A DNA stretch of 64,000 nucleotides from Icerya purchasi (lineage: Eukaryota; Arthropoda; Insecta; Hemiptera; Monophlebidae). Below the pieces are notes generated by a model, which searched no databases, was not told the origin of the DNA, and worked only from the letters and a program-made list of their open reading frames with translations. Below are positions 22,463-33,966 of this stretch, in pieces. Made by a program: the position numbers and the translations under genes. Positions within the stretch are counted from its first letter, which is position 1; each line of letters begins with the position of its first letter. The stretch lies in the NCBI GenBank assembly GCA_039619475.1, contig CM077115.1, forward strand, positions 309,518,734 to 309,582,733, given 5' to 3'.

Positions 22463-25400
22463 ATTGAAGTTTTTATAATAACAGAGTCTAAATAAAAGGT
22501 TAAGTTAATAACTCTAAGTTTGGCACATACAAGTGCATATTTATTATTACTGATAATTCGCCGAGTTCATTTAACTATAGTTATTTTTGTAAAAAATACG
22601 ATATTAAATTTTATAAATAAATTATGTTAACGAAATTAATTTTATAAAAAAAGAAAAAAGTACCGTCGTAAAGCTCACAGAATAATGGTATAGGGAAGAT
22701 TATAAAATGTCTAATAACTCTACTTACGTGATTTATTTTGATAAAAAAGCGAATTCGGGAAGTATTCAAAATAAACAAATTTACACACTGTTTTATTGTT
22801 AATGAATTTTTATTTAAACATATATAATATAAAAGTTTTAGCAAGAAAAAATATACTTTTCAAATTGTTTATATGAGAAAAGAATATTGATTTAGTAATA
22901 TTGTTTCAATATACAAGTTTTAGTTGACGTTTTTATACGCCATTGTGTTTTATCGTTTTATCGTTTTATCGTGTAAATTATTCGTTAATCATTTTATTCC
23001 TTGTTGTATATTTGTTATTAAGTTAATATTTACTAATAAAAAATGTTATTATTTGTATATTTCAATTATATCGCGCTCTGTAGTATTACAAATAGTTCAT
23101 CACACGAACTTGGTCATTTCAGTTTAATTATTCGCTATTAAATTAATAAAATTACCGTTTTTTAATATAATGAATTTTATATGTCGTCTTTCACGTTTTT
23201 TAAGTAAGTTACGCACATAATTCGCGTTTTTCGTTTGTCTCTTTTTATCAGCTTATTTGAAACTTTTTAATTAATCATTTATTATCAATTTATATTTTCG
23301 CCGTCGTTTCTAAAATCGCAAGTTACACGCTTATTAACTTCCGTAAGAAAAATTTTTAATACGTTTTATGTTTTGTGATGTTTCTTGCTCAATTATTGAT
23401 CTTAATAGAATTCAGTTTATACGCGTACATATATTTATTACTTACAGTTTTATGTACAAATTTTGTGTAAATCGCTAGAGCGAAAATCATTTTTTTTTTT
23501 TTCATTTGTTTCTTTTTTTTCTGAAAAATGTTTTAAATCATTAAAAACCGGTTAATTTGCGTGATTTTAATTTTGCCAGGTGAATTATTTATAATTCTTA
23601 TTTGTTCAATATTTACACGCAGAACGTTAGATTTCCAAAATGTGTTTAGAAGTCAAGTTTCAGGAGTGCAAAAATAATTGGTTAATAACATTAATAGTTA
23701 TTAATGTAACAGGAAATAACAGCCTTTCTTTAACATTATAATTTAATTGTTTGAATATAAATAATAATTTATGAGCAGGATTTAAATATAAATCCTTGTG
23801 TGCGTTCGAGTTTTATATGTTATTTACGTTTCAATTGGTAAAAAGAATCAAAAAGTAAAGCCATTTTTCCATAATTGAAGAACCAAACACTGATAGTAAA
23901 AAAAAACCTAAACTTTATGTTAACAAATGCGGTGAAATTTCTTGGTTATGCGGATATAAAAATTTATCAAAATTCTTTTGTTAGCATTGTTTATTAGAAT
24001 AGAATTTTTCTTAAGCAAAGCCTGCGAAAAAAAATTAGAAAAATATATTGAAATGATTAAAAGTAATATCAAATGTACATCAAAAGTTAATAGATATAAT
24101 TACTTTTTCGTCACTTTCAATATTATTATTTCAGAATGTAATTAATGTAAACATGCAATAAACAAATGCGATTCTAGGGAATTATTGCATTTATTTGTAA
24201 ACAAATGATGGAAAATTACAAATTCATTTAAAAAAGGTATCGTTTTTAGCAGAAATGTGCGCAACAATTTCAAACCACTTAACTGAAGCTTGCATTGAAC
24301 AGCTAATACAAATAAATAAAACTAAATTTTAAAGACAAAATTTGTTGCTGTTATTGTTGATGAGGATGTTTTTAAAAAATCGCAGATTTTTATAATGCAA
24401 GTGCTGATGTTCAGGAAACGTTTATTGGATTCTAAATGCAAAGGATAATCACGATTTTAAAATGTATTTTTCACAATTTAGATGAATTCATTGCAATAAT
24501 AAATTAGTAGCCAAATGTGTCATGATACATCTGCTACAGCAGGGAAAAGCAGTAGAATTACTGTTAAAATAAAGTCGAGAAATCTACACAAGCATTATTC
24601 GCAATATGTTATTCATAATAATTAAATATGATTTTATAAAACTAGGTAAAAAATATTAAGCAGTATAAAGTATTTTTAATAATGCTGTTCGCTGTTTTTT
24701 AACTTATCAAGAAAATTGTACATTCTTGATGAAATTTTGAAAAATTGCTTCCCTTTAGTAGCACTTACTAGATGGTTGTACAATAATTGCTTTAATGAAA
24801 TGGTTTATGATCGCAGAAAAAAAATAAGTTATTTGATTTTATTTCGAATAAGTAATTGTAACATTCAGTGTTGGTTACTATAATAACATTTTTGATTTTA
24901 AATTGAATTTTATTTTAGAATTATTTAATGAATTACGTTCTAGAGAGTTATATAAAATTGTACAAATTAACACATGCAATATTGTTTTGTAATAACAAAA
25001 TTTGAAAGTCAAACATTTTTTGCACAATTCTGTAACAATTTTAAGTACTTACGAGTAAAAATGTAAGATATGATAGCGATAAATTCTGATAGTTCTTATA
25101 CAAATAAAAAAAAAAATGATATTGTCATCTTTATTTTGAAATTTTAAATATATTATAAATATGAAGTAATCATTTTCTACATTGCGAGAATTAAACTTTT
25201 GCCTCTTCTTGAATTTAGTAAATTCCAAGAATACTCTTAATGATTTCCACCAATATATACAAATTTATTTCTTAACATTACAGCAACAGTTGCCAGTAGA
25301 AAGAAATTTGTTAAATTGTATAATTGAAGTATAACTTCATAAAATCATCCCTGCAGCTCAGTAGCAGTATCTATCAAGAGAAAAAAAAAAACTATTTGTG

Positions 25401-26237
25401 TGTGGTTGGTGAAAAAATCTCTAAATTTTAATGATACTGTCAGATATTTCTGTAATTAAAAAAAAAAAAAAGAAAAAAAATGATCTGAAGTATAAATAAG
25501 CTAAATACAAGTGTGAACCATCAAAGTTACCATAAAATTTGTTAATAAACAGTGATCAATAATAGTTAGCTTGAAATATATTTTTGTGTGGTGCGATTTA
25601 TTTCTTTTAACAATAGTCTTTTTTTACGTCATTAAATTTATGAGTCGCTACTGCATTACAATCAAATAAACAATTACAAATGATTATGATCCATATTATT
25701 TTAAGTAAAGTGAAATTAAATTACAAAAAAGTTGTAGATAAAATTAAGTAATCTAAAAATAAAAAATATAGATATTTATAAAATGTAAATTCATACATTC
25801 TTCTTAATATCCATTGGATTCAGTAAAAAACGCGGTTATTGCTAACTTTGACATGTATGTTATATTAATCACTGTTAATATCATTGTCAAGTTCTTTTCG
25901 CTTTTCTGCTCGTTCCTCCTAAAGCTTAATCTCTAAACACAATTTGGAAATCTAACGTTCTGTTATTTACACACAATTCGTTTAATCAATCATGGCAGTT
26001 GCGTTCCAAAAAATCAAAATCACTTCTGCGCTTGAATATTTTTTTTTTTTTCTTAAATTAACATTTCATTAGTATTACTAATTTGGTGAAAGAGTAAACG
26101 AAGAATTTTATTTCAAATTGCTAATTAACTCAGAACTCAGTCTTTGGGAACAGGATGAGTACGAGCAACATATGTTCGGAGTGGGTAGCTTTCGGAAACA
26201 TCAAACTTAAAAAATTGTTTGCATATATATGTATACA
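22463..26237. other. AT-rich intergenic desert
   Basis: Low-complexity AT-rich DNA with several pure A or T runs (about 23491, 25380, 25456 and 26040). The longest frames are below 80 codons and are Phe/Ile/Lys-rich, as expected by chance at this composition. I see no gene, tRNA or element ends. Confidence 0.6.
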
Positions 26238-27770
26238 CAAGGGCGTCACCAGCCGATGAGCCGGGGGGGGGGGCAAGATGATAGGAAGGGGATATGAGTT
26301 ATAGGAAAATAAAATTTATAAGTTGTAAAGGCTTAATCTAATATCCTTAAATGAGCAATTCTTGTATATATATATATATATTTCGGGTATCTCGGAAGCG
26401 GCTTTAAAGATTTGGATGAAATTTGCACACTAGGGTTATTTTGGGCCGATAAATCGACCTGGCAAGGTCTAATCCCTGGCAAAATTCGGTTTCGCGAGTT
26501 TTAAATGATTTTTAATGTTTTCAGTATGATAATAATCAGGGTTGGTGGCGCGATCTTCCGACAACGATTTAATAGTTTGTTCTGCCTTTAGTATTATTTT
26601 TTGATTTTCGAAAGTCATCGATTATCGGCTCTGGTAGTGGCTTTGTGTACGGGCCGGTGACGTCAATACTGGTAGGGCAAAGCAATAAAACATATGGTAG
26701 GCAGAACAAGCGAGCGGGTAACTCCAGATACCTGGAAACGGCGAGGAACAAATAGACAAAAATAAAGGCATCGGTCTTGGCTCTCAGCAGATCAGCGGGC
26801 CACAATGGCGGTTCGAAAATCGTGCGCCACGCGTGCAGTAAAAAAATATATATAATACAAAAAAAAAACACAAACGAATCGAAAATATCGTAACAAACAG
26901 TTCATTTTTTTTTTTTTTTTTGTATTCATTTTTTATTAAAATAGGAACAATAAAACTGCATTTTAATAGCTACTAAAAACAAAAAAAAAAAAAAATGAAA
27001 ATCGGTTAATAAACAAAGGAGGTCTTTGCCTATTTATATGCAGATGTTAAATGTTTTGCGTATTTATATATTTGTTTGGAAAGTGAATTACTGAGAATAT
27101 GTTGTGCACATTTTAAAAACCTCCTTATGTACAGTATAGCCTTATTACATTTTGCAGTGATTTAATCGGAAATTTTTTCAGATTGGTTGGAAAACAGCTG
27201 ATCATCACAGGTAAAATTACAAGACGTTTTTTATTCGTTTTTATAACGAATAAACCGATAGATAAAGCTGACGACGACCCTACATACCTAAAATATAATT
27301 TTTCTATTAAAAAACGTATAGGAATATATTCATAACAATCAACGTGTGCAGTCATTGAAAACATTTTCGAACCATCCGGAAAGCGAATTCAAAGGTCCTC
27401 TACATTTTTGTTGCGTTCAGTATTGAAAAGCAAAGTTATATGGGAAGAGGCTTTAAATTCATAAATGTGTTCATAAATCCGTTTTAAAAATATGTATAAG
27501 ATTAAAATAAAGTTAAGAAGTTTGTGATTCGTATCTAAGTGTATTTTACGAAAAAACATGATTTTACAAAAAAAAAAATACTGATCAAGGCTCAGTCGCT
27601 CAGGTACTATTTTATTAAACAAAAATAAAGTCTTAATTAAAACATAATTTTCGTGGGTTTCTGGCAAATTGTCCATGATTACGTGCCTATGAATACTCAT
27701 CATGGCCAGTTGATTAAAAAGTTTCAAGGCTCCACGGGGAGGCAGCTTCCCCCTGCTGGCGACGCCCATG
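26238..27770. mobile_element. possible long hAT-like element
   Basis: The left end CAAGGGCGTCACCAGC (26238-26253) and, reversed, the right end CATGGGCGTCGCCAGC (27770-27755) form a 16-bp inverted repeat with two mismatches, each followed by a G-rich stretch. Flanks TGTATACA (26230-26237) and TGTATATG (27771-27778) agree at 6 of 8 bases, a possible worn 8-bp TSD, although both lie in AT/GT-rich sequence. The inside is 1.5 kb with no recognisable transposase; frames of 100 codons (26871-26569) and 126 codons (27769-27389) on the minus strand are unassigned. Confidence 0.45.
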
Positions 27771-27978
27771 TGTATATGTGTGTATATCTTATATGTCTTA
27801 ATCCTTTAAACCTTACCATGGTACATCATCCCCTGGTCCTCCGGGTGATAGTCCTCTATAATTATTATAGAAGAATTGACCGTATAATTTTTTACAAAAT
27901 GAAATAAATGTCCTGCAGGATATGTGGCACAAAAATGATACATAATTGTCCATATTAGCCCGGGCGCAAAAGTGATAA

Positions 27979-27982
<4 letters not shown>

Positions 27983-28011
<29 letters not shown>
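27983..28011. repeat. (AT)n microsatellite
   Basis: Uninterrupted AT alternation of about 29 bases. A second block lies near 28252-28272. Confidence 0.9.
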
Positions 28012-28014
<3 letters not shown>

Positions 28015-28492
28015 GTTTACGTTATACGAAATAAACGCAACGAATTAACCCGAACATTTTATTTTAACGTAAGCCAAAACGTCATTTTTATTTTAATTCA
28101 TCACGAGAACAACAAAAGAACATAACCTAATCAAAAAACAAAAAGGTAATTCCCTAGCGGAACGAAAACTAAAATCATGGCCAGTAATTTTTAATAACAA
28201 CAACGCGACATGCAGCGCCATATAATTTATTCGCGTTACAATAGTCATAAATATATATATATATATATATATGTTTTCTTTTATGTTTTTATGACTACCA
28301 TCATATTTGAAAGATCACTTCGTAAAACTAGGGCGAGGTTTTTATTCAGTAAGCATTATTCTACCTAGAATGGTTTTGAAACTGACGAGTGTCGAAAGTT
28401 CTGTTGTTTCGCTTACGGTTCTACCATCATTACGCAATTGAAAATATCAGTAAATATAAATACCGTCAATTGTTATGTTAATGGTAGCATGG

Positions 28493-28780
28493 TAGCCTAG
28501 TGATTAAGGTGCTTAGGTACCAAACCAGAGGTGTCATAGGTTTTAGGGAAATGTCTTATCCGGATCCAAGTCGCTCCTAGGTATATATCTATTCAAAAAT
28601 TTAATTGGGCATCAGAGAAATCTAAGAACGTAAAGGCGGCAGAAAGAGGGGATCTGGCCCTCCTACTCTCATTAGTGTCGTTGAGTTTCAGTATATTATG
28701 AAAAGTTTATTTCACAATCCTCAATGGCCTGTCAGGGGTATGGGATTTGCTTTACTTATTTTACTTATTATGTTGATAAA
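28493..28780 (+). mobile_element. putative tRNA-derived SINE (family 2)
   Basis: TGGTAGCCTAGTGATTAAGG at about 28497-28516 looks like a pol III A box in a tRNA-like head. About 34 bases later, GAGGTGTCATAGGTT is a worn B-box region. The body continues to an ACTTATTTTACTTATT tail-like repeat near 28752-28768. The string CAGAGGTGTCATAG recurs near 50890, suggesting a second fragment. Confidence 0.4.
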
Positions 28781-29301
28781 ACTTAGTGAACATCCGAAGA
28801 AACTGGGTTCTACTGAACACTTGAAATTTAGTAGATGAAATGAATGGAGAAAATTAAGTAACTACAGCAAGGTGAGGGGTTGCATATGAGTAACCCAAAA
28901 ATACACCATGTATACCACCTTTTCTTTTGCAGCTTGCACATCATTTGTTTTGCGTGTAATGCAAAAATCAGTGATAACGCATTTTAAAGCTTGTTTTTAC
29001 CCATTTATGTTGTATTTATATTGATTTAGATGATTTTAGAAAATATTTGCCAAAGTTATTCTTTTTATGTAATTTTGCTATTTTTTGAAATTGAACTGCG
29101 TTTAATTTTTACAGCGTTTGCCACATTGCGTTGGTTCTTGCTTCTTTTTCTCTTGTTAAAATTGCATACAATCTCGTTAATGCGCTTTTATTCGCCTCGG
29201 AGGTCAGTGCACGAGATTTTATCACAGTTCCTATTAAAAAATTCGTTTCATTTGTATTAAATAGAATGTCGTATTATGATAAATGCTAATAATATTACTT
29301 A

Positions 29302-30903
29302 TTACTTACCTGAGTACAATTTATTATGCAGCTCTGTTCCACCGTTAATAATTAATTCTGCTTGCAAGTTGTCTATTCCTGGTGCTTTATTCCGGTGCAT
29401 TGTCTTTATAGCAGTTTCAACTTCATCGCGAAGTGGTGTACCTTCCCACTCTTCTTTATCGTTTTGATCAGTTTGTATCCTCATTTTGTCTTTTATACTG
29501 TATAGTTCTTTTATGTATTGCCGCCAGATTTCTCTTTGTTCATCAATTGTTTCTGTGTTGGTACCATCTTGTCGTTTTATAAAAGGGCCCACTGTGTTCC
29601 TCCTTTTATCGATACATTTAATCTTTTTATACGGTAATTTTGTTTTGTGCTGCTTGCATAGGTCATCTAGTTCATCACATTGTTCTTTCCACCACTTTTC
29701 CTTTTCTTTTCGACATTTACTTGTAATGCTGTTTTTTAGGCACCTGTATTTTTCTTTGCCTTTCACGTCAACAGCACTTTTATATTGCCGTTTCACATCC
29801 ATTAATTCCAGGATCTCCTGCGTTATCCAAGGCTTCTTTTTCCTGCGTTGTAAGTAACCCAGTACCGAAGTTGCTGCAGTTGTAACTGTTCTTTTTATTT
29901 GTTTCCAGCATTCTTCTATTCCATACGACGGCTTCCATTCTTCCAATCCTTCCGCTATTTGTTTACTGAACTTCTGTTTTACTTCTGTTTTATCCAGTTT
30001 CTCCGTGTTCCATTTCTTATTTTGGTTGCACTTACGCTGTTTCCTAAAACGTAGTTCAGTTTCTATTTTCACTAAATTATGATCTGTGTCCCCGTCTGCG
30101 CCCGGATATGCCATAGCTTTCTTTACTTGATTTCGGAATCTTCTCTTTACCATTACATAATCTATCTGCATCCTCAGTCTATCACCTGGTACTTTCCAAG
30201 TATATCGCCTTCTCAACGGGGTCATAAACCATGTATTAGTTATTACTAAATCCTCTTGGTTGCAGAAATCTACCAATCTTTGTCCTCTGTTATTTCTTAC
30301 GCCCAGTCCAAGCGGCCCCACTGTATTGCCTTCTTTTCCTTGTCCTACGCTGGCATTCCAGTCTCCCATTATTATCACGTTTTCATCGGCTTTCACTTTC
30401 TGTAGTTGATCTTCTAATTGTCTATAGATTTCTTCCACTTTGTCCTCATCTTCTGCTGAAGTAGGCATGTAACATTGGATTATTGTAGTGTTTACCGGTT
30501 TGGTACAATATCGCGCTATAATTATTCTACTCCCTATGCTTTCAGCATTTATTAGTGCATTACTTAGTGTATTGTTCATTATGAGCGCAACACCATTATG
30601 CCCATTTTCGGATCCAGTGTGTATTACACGATATCCTTCATACACAAAATCGCCTTCATCTTTCCATCTTGTCCCTGCTATTCCCAGTAACTGCATTTTG
30701 TAACGTATCATTTCTCTTCTGATATTGGCTAACTTACCGACTGCTAACATTGTTCGAACATTCCATGTGCCTATCCTAAGTGAGGGGTTTCGCATACTGT
30801 AGACCTCGGAAGCCCTCTGCTTTCTTCCGCTGCCCCTGCCGACATCATCGACTGAGTTATCATCTTTGATCCCGGTTAACATATTTTGTATTGGACTTGT
30901 CAT
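29302..30903 (-). CDS. RTE/CFDP2-like endonuclease ORF (533 aa), RT part missing
   Basis: The frame starts at 30903 and runs 533 codons without a stop. It has the AP-endonuclease-like fold of non-LTR elements, often annotated as craniofacial development protein 2-like: RIGTWNVRTML (residues 43-53), GDWNAS (180-185), QIDYVMVKRR (246-255) and TDHNLV (273-278). A charged linker then leads to NKAPGIDNLQAEL near residue 507, the start of an RT domain. The frame stops at SGK* as soon as the similarity ends. The position that should be the metal-binding Glu reads GIAGTRW (G77); the related copy near 40300 has GISETRW. The enzyme is therefore probably inactive although its frame is intact. The similarity ends exactly at CAG|GTAAGT (29310/29309), a consensus splice donor on this strand. 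Confidence 0.85.
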   Translation of the reverse strand: MTSPIQNMLTGIKDDNSVDDVGRGSGRKQRASEVYSMRNPSLRIGTWNVRTMLAVGKLANIRREMIRYKMQLLGIAGTRWKDEGDFVYEGYRVIHTGSENGHNGVALIMNNTLSNALINAESIGSRIIIARYCTKPVNTTIIQCYMPTSAEDEDKVEEIYRQLEDQLQKVKADENVIIMGDWNASVGQGKEGNTVGPLGLGVRNNRGQRLVDFCNQEDLVITNTWFMTPLRRRYTWKVPGDRLRMQIDYVMVKRRFRNQVKKAMAYPGADGDTDHNLVKIETELRFRKQRKCNQNKKWNTEKLDKTEVKQKFSKQIAEGLEEWKPSYGIEECWKQIKRTVTTAATSVLGYLQRRKKKPWITQEILELMDVKRQYKSAVDVKGKEKYRCLKNSITSKCRKEKEKWWKEQCDELDDLCKQHKTKLPYKKIKCIDKRRNTVGPFIKRQDGTNTETIDEQREIWRQYIKELYSIKDKMRIQTDQNDKEEWEGTPLRDEVETAIKTMHRNKAPGIDNLQAELIINGGTELHNKLYSGK

Positions 30904-31400
30904 GATAGGTTTACCTGAGAGTATTAATACGGTGGTTTTTCCTTGCCTTCCGTATCGCAGTATTGTATCATTCTGTAGATTCCCCTACTCGCATACAATA
31001 ATCCAATCGACAGCCGTTCTAACCCGTATGGTTTCCGCCCGCCGTTGGTACTGATGGTTACTGCTGCCCTCCACCAGTCTGCTACTAGGTAAGTAGCCAG
31101 AGATCTTTACAGCGGTCTCAACTCGCCGAGGGTGAGTTAATCCTTGGGACTTTGTAGAGTTTTATGGTTAGCTCCTACAGCTTTCCCTCTACTCCCTCAT
31201 AACTCATTGCCCTGTCACTACTGGAATCGTCTGCCTGAGACTTTCTGCCGGTAGCCGCTCTTAGTTCGCGACTGCTTATTGGTTATTCGCAGCTAACCTA
31301 TATATCTATAGACCCTTCCACTATCCACTACCTGTGGACGCGCCCCTTCCCGGTTAGAGCTCCGGGCCCCAGAGAGTACTAAAGTACCCCCCGGGGGGGC
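30904..31400 (-). other. 5' UTR of the RTE-like element
   Basis: Upstream of the ORF start are about 500 bases of balanced composition, clearly less AT-rich than the flanks. They end abruptly at a C/G run (ACCCCCCGGGGGGGC, 31387-31401). Beyond that point a different RT fragment begins. A retained 5' leader with a lost 3' half is the reverse of the usual 5'-truncated state. Confidence 0.5.
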
Positions 31401-31990
31401 TTAAAGTATTAGAAACAATTTATTCCAGGCAACACTATCAAATGCCTTGACGTAGTCGAGAAAACAAAGGAAAACAGGTTTATTGCATTCTCGGGGCTTT
31501 TCTATGATTAATCTGACTTTTAATATTTGCTCCCTAGTGCCTTTGCCTGGAATAAATCCAGTTTGTTCTTGAGGATTATGCCCGTGTAAAAAATATTTCA
31601 ATCTGTTATTTCAAATTCTTAGCATGATCTTACTGGAATGCGAAATTAGCGCGACGACGAACCTGTAGTTTGTACATTTTCGCGTTGATCCCTTTTTATG
31701 GAGCGCCATAAACACTGAGTCTTTCCAGTCTTTGGGTCATTTGCCAGACGTTCATATAGTGTTACACAGAATCCACAATATTTTAACTCCATTTTCTCCA
31801 ATTACTTTTAGCAGCTTTGCACTTATATTATCACTGCCAGCGGTTTTCGGGTTTTTTTAACGCATCCCGCGTTTCCTGCACTTCGCTTAAAAGTATACCG
31901 GGTTCCATTTCATCATCTATGTTTTCGCAGTGATTAAAGGCAGCTGTTTCCTCTGCTTTGTACAGCTCCGTGTAGTACTCACTTCATGTT
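31401..31990 (-). pseudogene. fragment of a second RTE-like reverse transcriptase
   Basis: The minus frame 31601-31401 encodes QTGFIPGKGTREQIL and FLDYVKAFDSVAWNKLF, RT blocks with the first catalytic Asp region. Upstream, broken frames to about 31990 give EYYTELYKAEETAAFNHCEN and an EVQETRDALKK segment, the start of the same domain. Frameshifts and stops are present. The sequence differs from the neighbouring 29302-30903 ORF, so it belongs to another family or subfamily. Its 3' side abuts the 5' end of that element. Confidence 0.7.
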
Positions 31991-32000
31991 ATATTTAAAA

Positions 32001-32289
32001 TCCGAGTGTACACACGCAAGACTACATTCCGAACTGATTAGTAATTGTTTGATTTATCGATATGCAAGTGCACTCCCCCGTATATGTGTCTGCTGTGTAC
32101 TGACCTAGCGCGTGCATATGATGTTGTACGTGGTGATTTGTAATTGCTTTCCACGTGACTATTAGCGAGTGTTTTAATTTAATTTTTTGTAATGACTTTT
32201 CGTCGCCCGGGATCGAACCCGTGACTTCCGCCGGCATATTAGATTATAATTTTCCTTTTGGTTACCATTATACCAGGTAAAGCTCTTCG
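32001..32289 (-). mobile_element. tRNA-derived SINE, family 1, copy A
   Basis: Read on the minus strand, the head has ACCTGGTATAATGGTAACC (A-box region) and GGGTTCGATCCCGGGCG (B box), separated as in a tRNA. The body that follows contains CACGTGGAAAGCAATT and CGATAAATCAAACAATTAC. The same head and body recur at 50336-50620, establishing a repeat family. It is not a functional tRNA because the arms after the B box do not close. Confidence 0.82.
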
Positions 32290-33049
32290 TTGACCCTTCA
32301 CCGATAAAAATAAGGAACCATCAAATCAGTTACTATCTCGGATTATAGAAGCTAATTATCGAAATTAATAAGGCGCGCGTTGAAATTTCAGTTTATAAAA
32401 TTATTTTCTTAATGTTTCCAAGTGAATACTTGATATTTTATAAAATCGAGTGAAATATTATGTGTTTTCTTATATAATTCACAATTAGATTAAAAATATA
32501 TCATCAAATATTGTTACGGTTTTTGTATGTTATATTTTTTTGTCACTGAAATAGTTGGCTTAATGAGAAGTCATCGTCCCGTAACTGTTTAAAAAAAACT
32601 GCACTAAATATATCCGTACATATGTGCATATTATAAATGTAGGTGTGGAATACGTATTTATGTGTGTCGATGTATACTAGCATTGACGAAATTTCCAAAT
32701 TTCGGTTTCGCTTTGTGGAAATTTTCGTTAAAAAATCAATTTTGAATACTTTTTTTTGTCTTGAAGAGAGATAGATATCAGACCAGCTCATCTACATTAT
32801 CATATACGCTGAAATTGGTTCGGTGTACCTCAAGTAACACGAAACATTTTTTCAAACTAAAAAGAAGAAAAAAAAAAATATGCCTCTCGAATAAAACTGT
32901 TTAATAAGAGAAAATCATGCACTGCTATTTAATTAAATAACAATCATCTTATTAATACACAGCGAAAAGCGCTACAAATGCCTGATTACACTTGCGGGTA
33001 GTATATATATATACATTAGGGTGGAAATAACGAGGGTGTGTCTACGATT

Positions 33050-33880
33050 GTCTGACCGACGGCAATTAGAATTAAATGGTTGATATTCCCTCTTAAATTA
33101 TTATTATAGGAGCGATTGGACCATATACTGAGAAAGTTGAGTTCCAACCTGGAGTGCCCCATACGCAAACGGAAAATGTTCGTCACAAAAGAACGTGTTC
33201 GATTGATGAGCAACGTGAGAAGAACAGAATAAAACCAAGGGGAAGAAGGTGAAACAGATTGCACTCAGTAGTATTATAACCTGCCACAATGAAGGCTTCC
33301 ACGAATATGTATATATGTTGTCTATTGGAAAATTCGACTAGGTCAGTTGAAGGGATATATGGAAAAATAACTTCGTTAAACGCAGCGACAAAGGAGACCC
33401 CACAATATTATTCTGTAACCCAAATTATAACTAAAGCACTACTTCACTACTTGCTTTTATCTTGAGATATTTAAGTACTTTTCCCTAATATCGTGGATGA
33501 CCAGATGGAAGTTCTAATTAAACTGCTCTGTCTGAGAGCTATCAAAGCGCTTTGGCCATCGGAAAATACTGGCCGTTACTGTAAAAGGCATTTAAGATAT
33601 ATTCCAACGCCTTATCTATGAACTGTAGAAATAGGTGCTTCTGGCGGTAGTTCAAACTTTATAGTCATTATATCAGGGATATATAATAGAAGAATCACTT
33701 CAAAACTTCGCTCCATCAGTGAATGCGTAAATGAAATTTGTACAGTACGATGACCTAAAAAATGTTAAGGAGAAACGTATTTATATTAACAGACGAGGAG
33801 TGAGCTTTCTTTAAAATTTTGAAAAATAATCTATATTTATGTTCAATTCGGTATGATTAATATCGTATGTTTTATAGAAG
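33050..33880 (-). pseudogene. Jockey-like non-LTR relic, 3' block
   Basis: On the minus strand broken frames give IYAFTDGAKF (about 33724), resembling the first RNase H motif. Further downstream, IFRLRMGHSRLELNFL (about 33170-33120) resembles the RIGHTRLTH segment after the RNase H domain in Jockey-like elements. Stops are frequent. The block ends where the mariner begins and is continued at 37270-38030. Confidence 0.5.
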
Positions 33881-33966
33881 TACGAGGATGGTTCAAATAT
33901 GATCGAGACAAATTGTGATACCTGGGTCTCTTATGAACAGTTTGACATAGTTTTCGTCGCGAACGC

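Noticed and set aside
29486..29857. + strand 123-codon frame with hydrophobic stretches
   Set aside because: It is the antisense shadow of the endonuclease ORF on the minus strand.
32215..32289. tRNA gene next to 32.2 kb
   Set aside because: The same head and a long non-tRNA body recur at 50336-50620, so it is a SINE.
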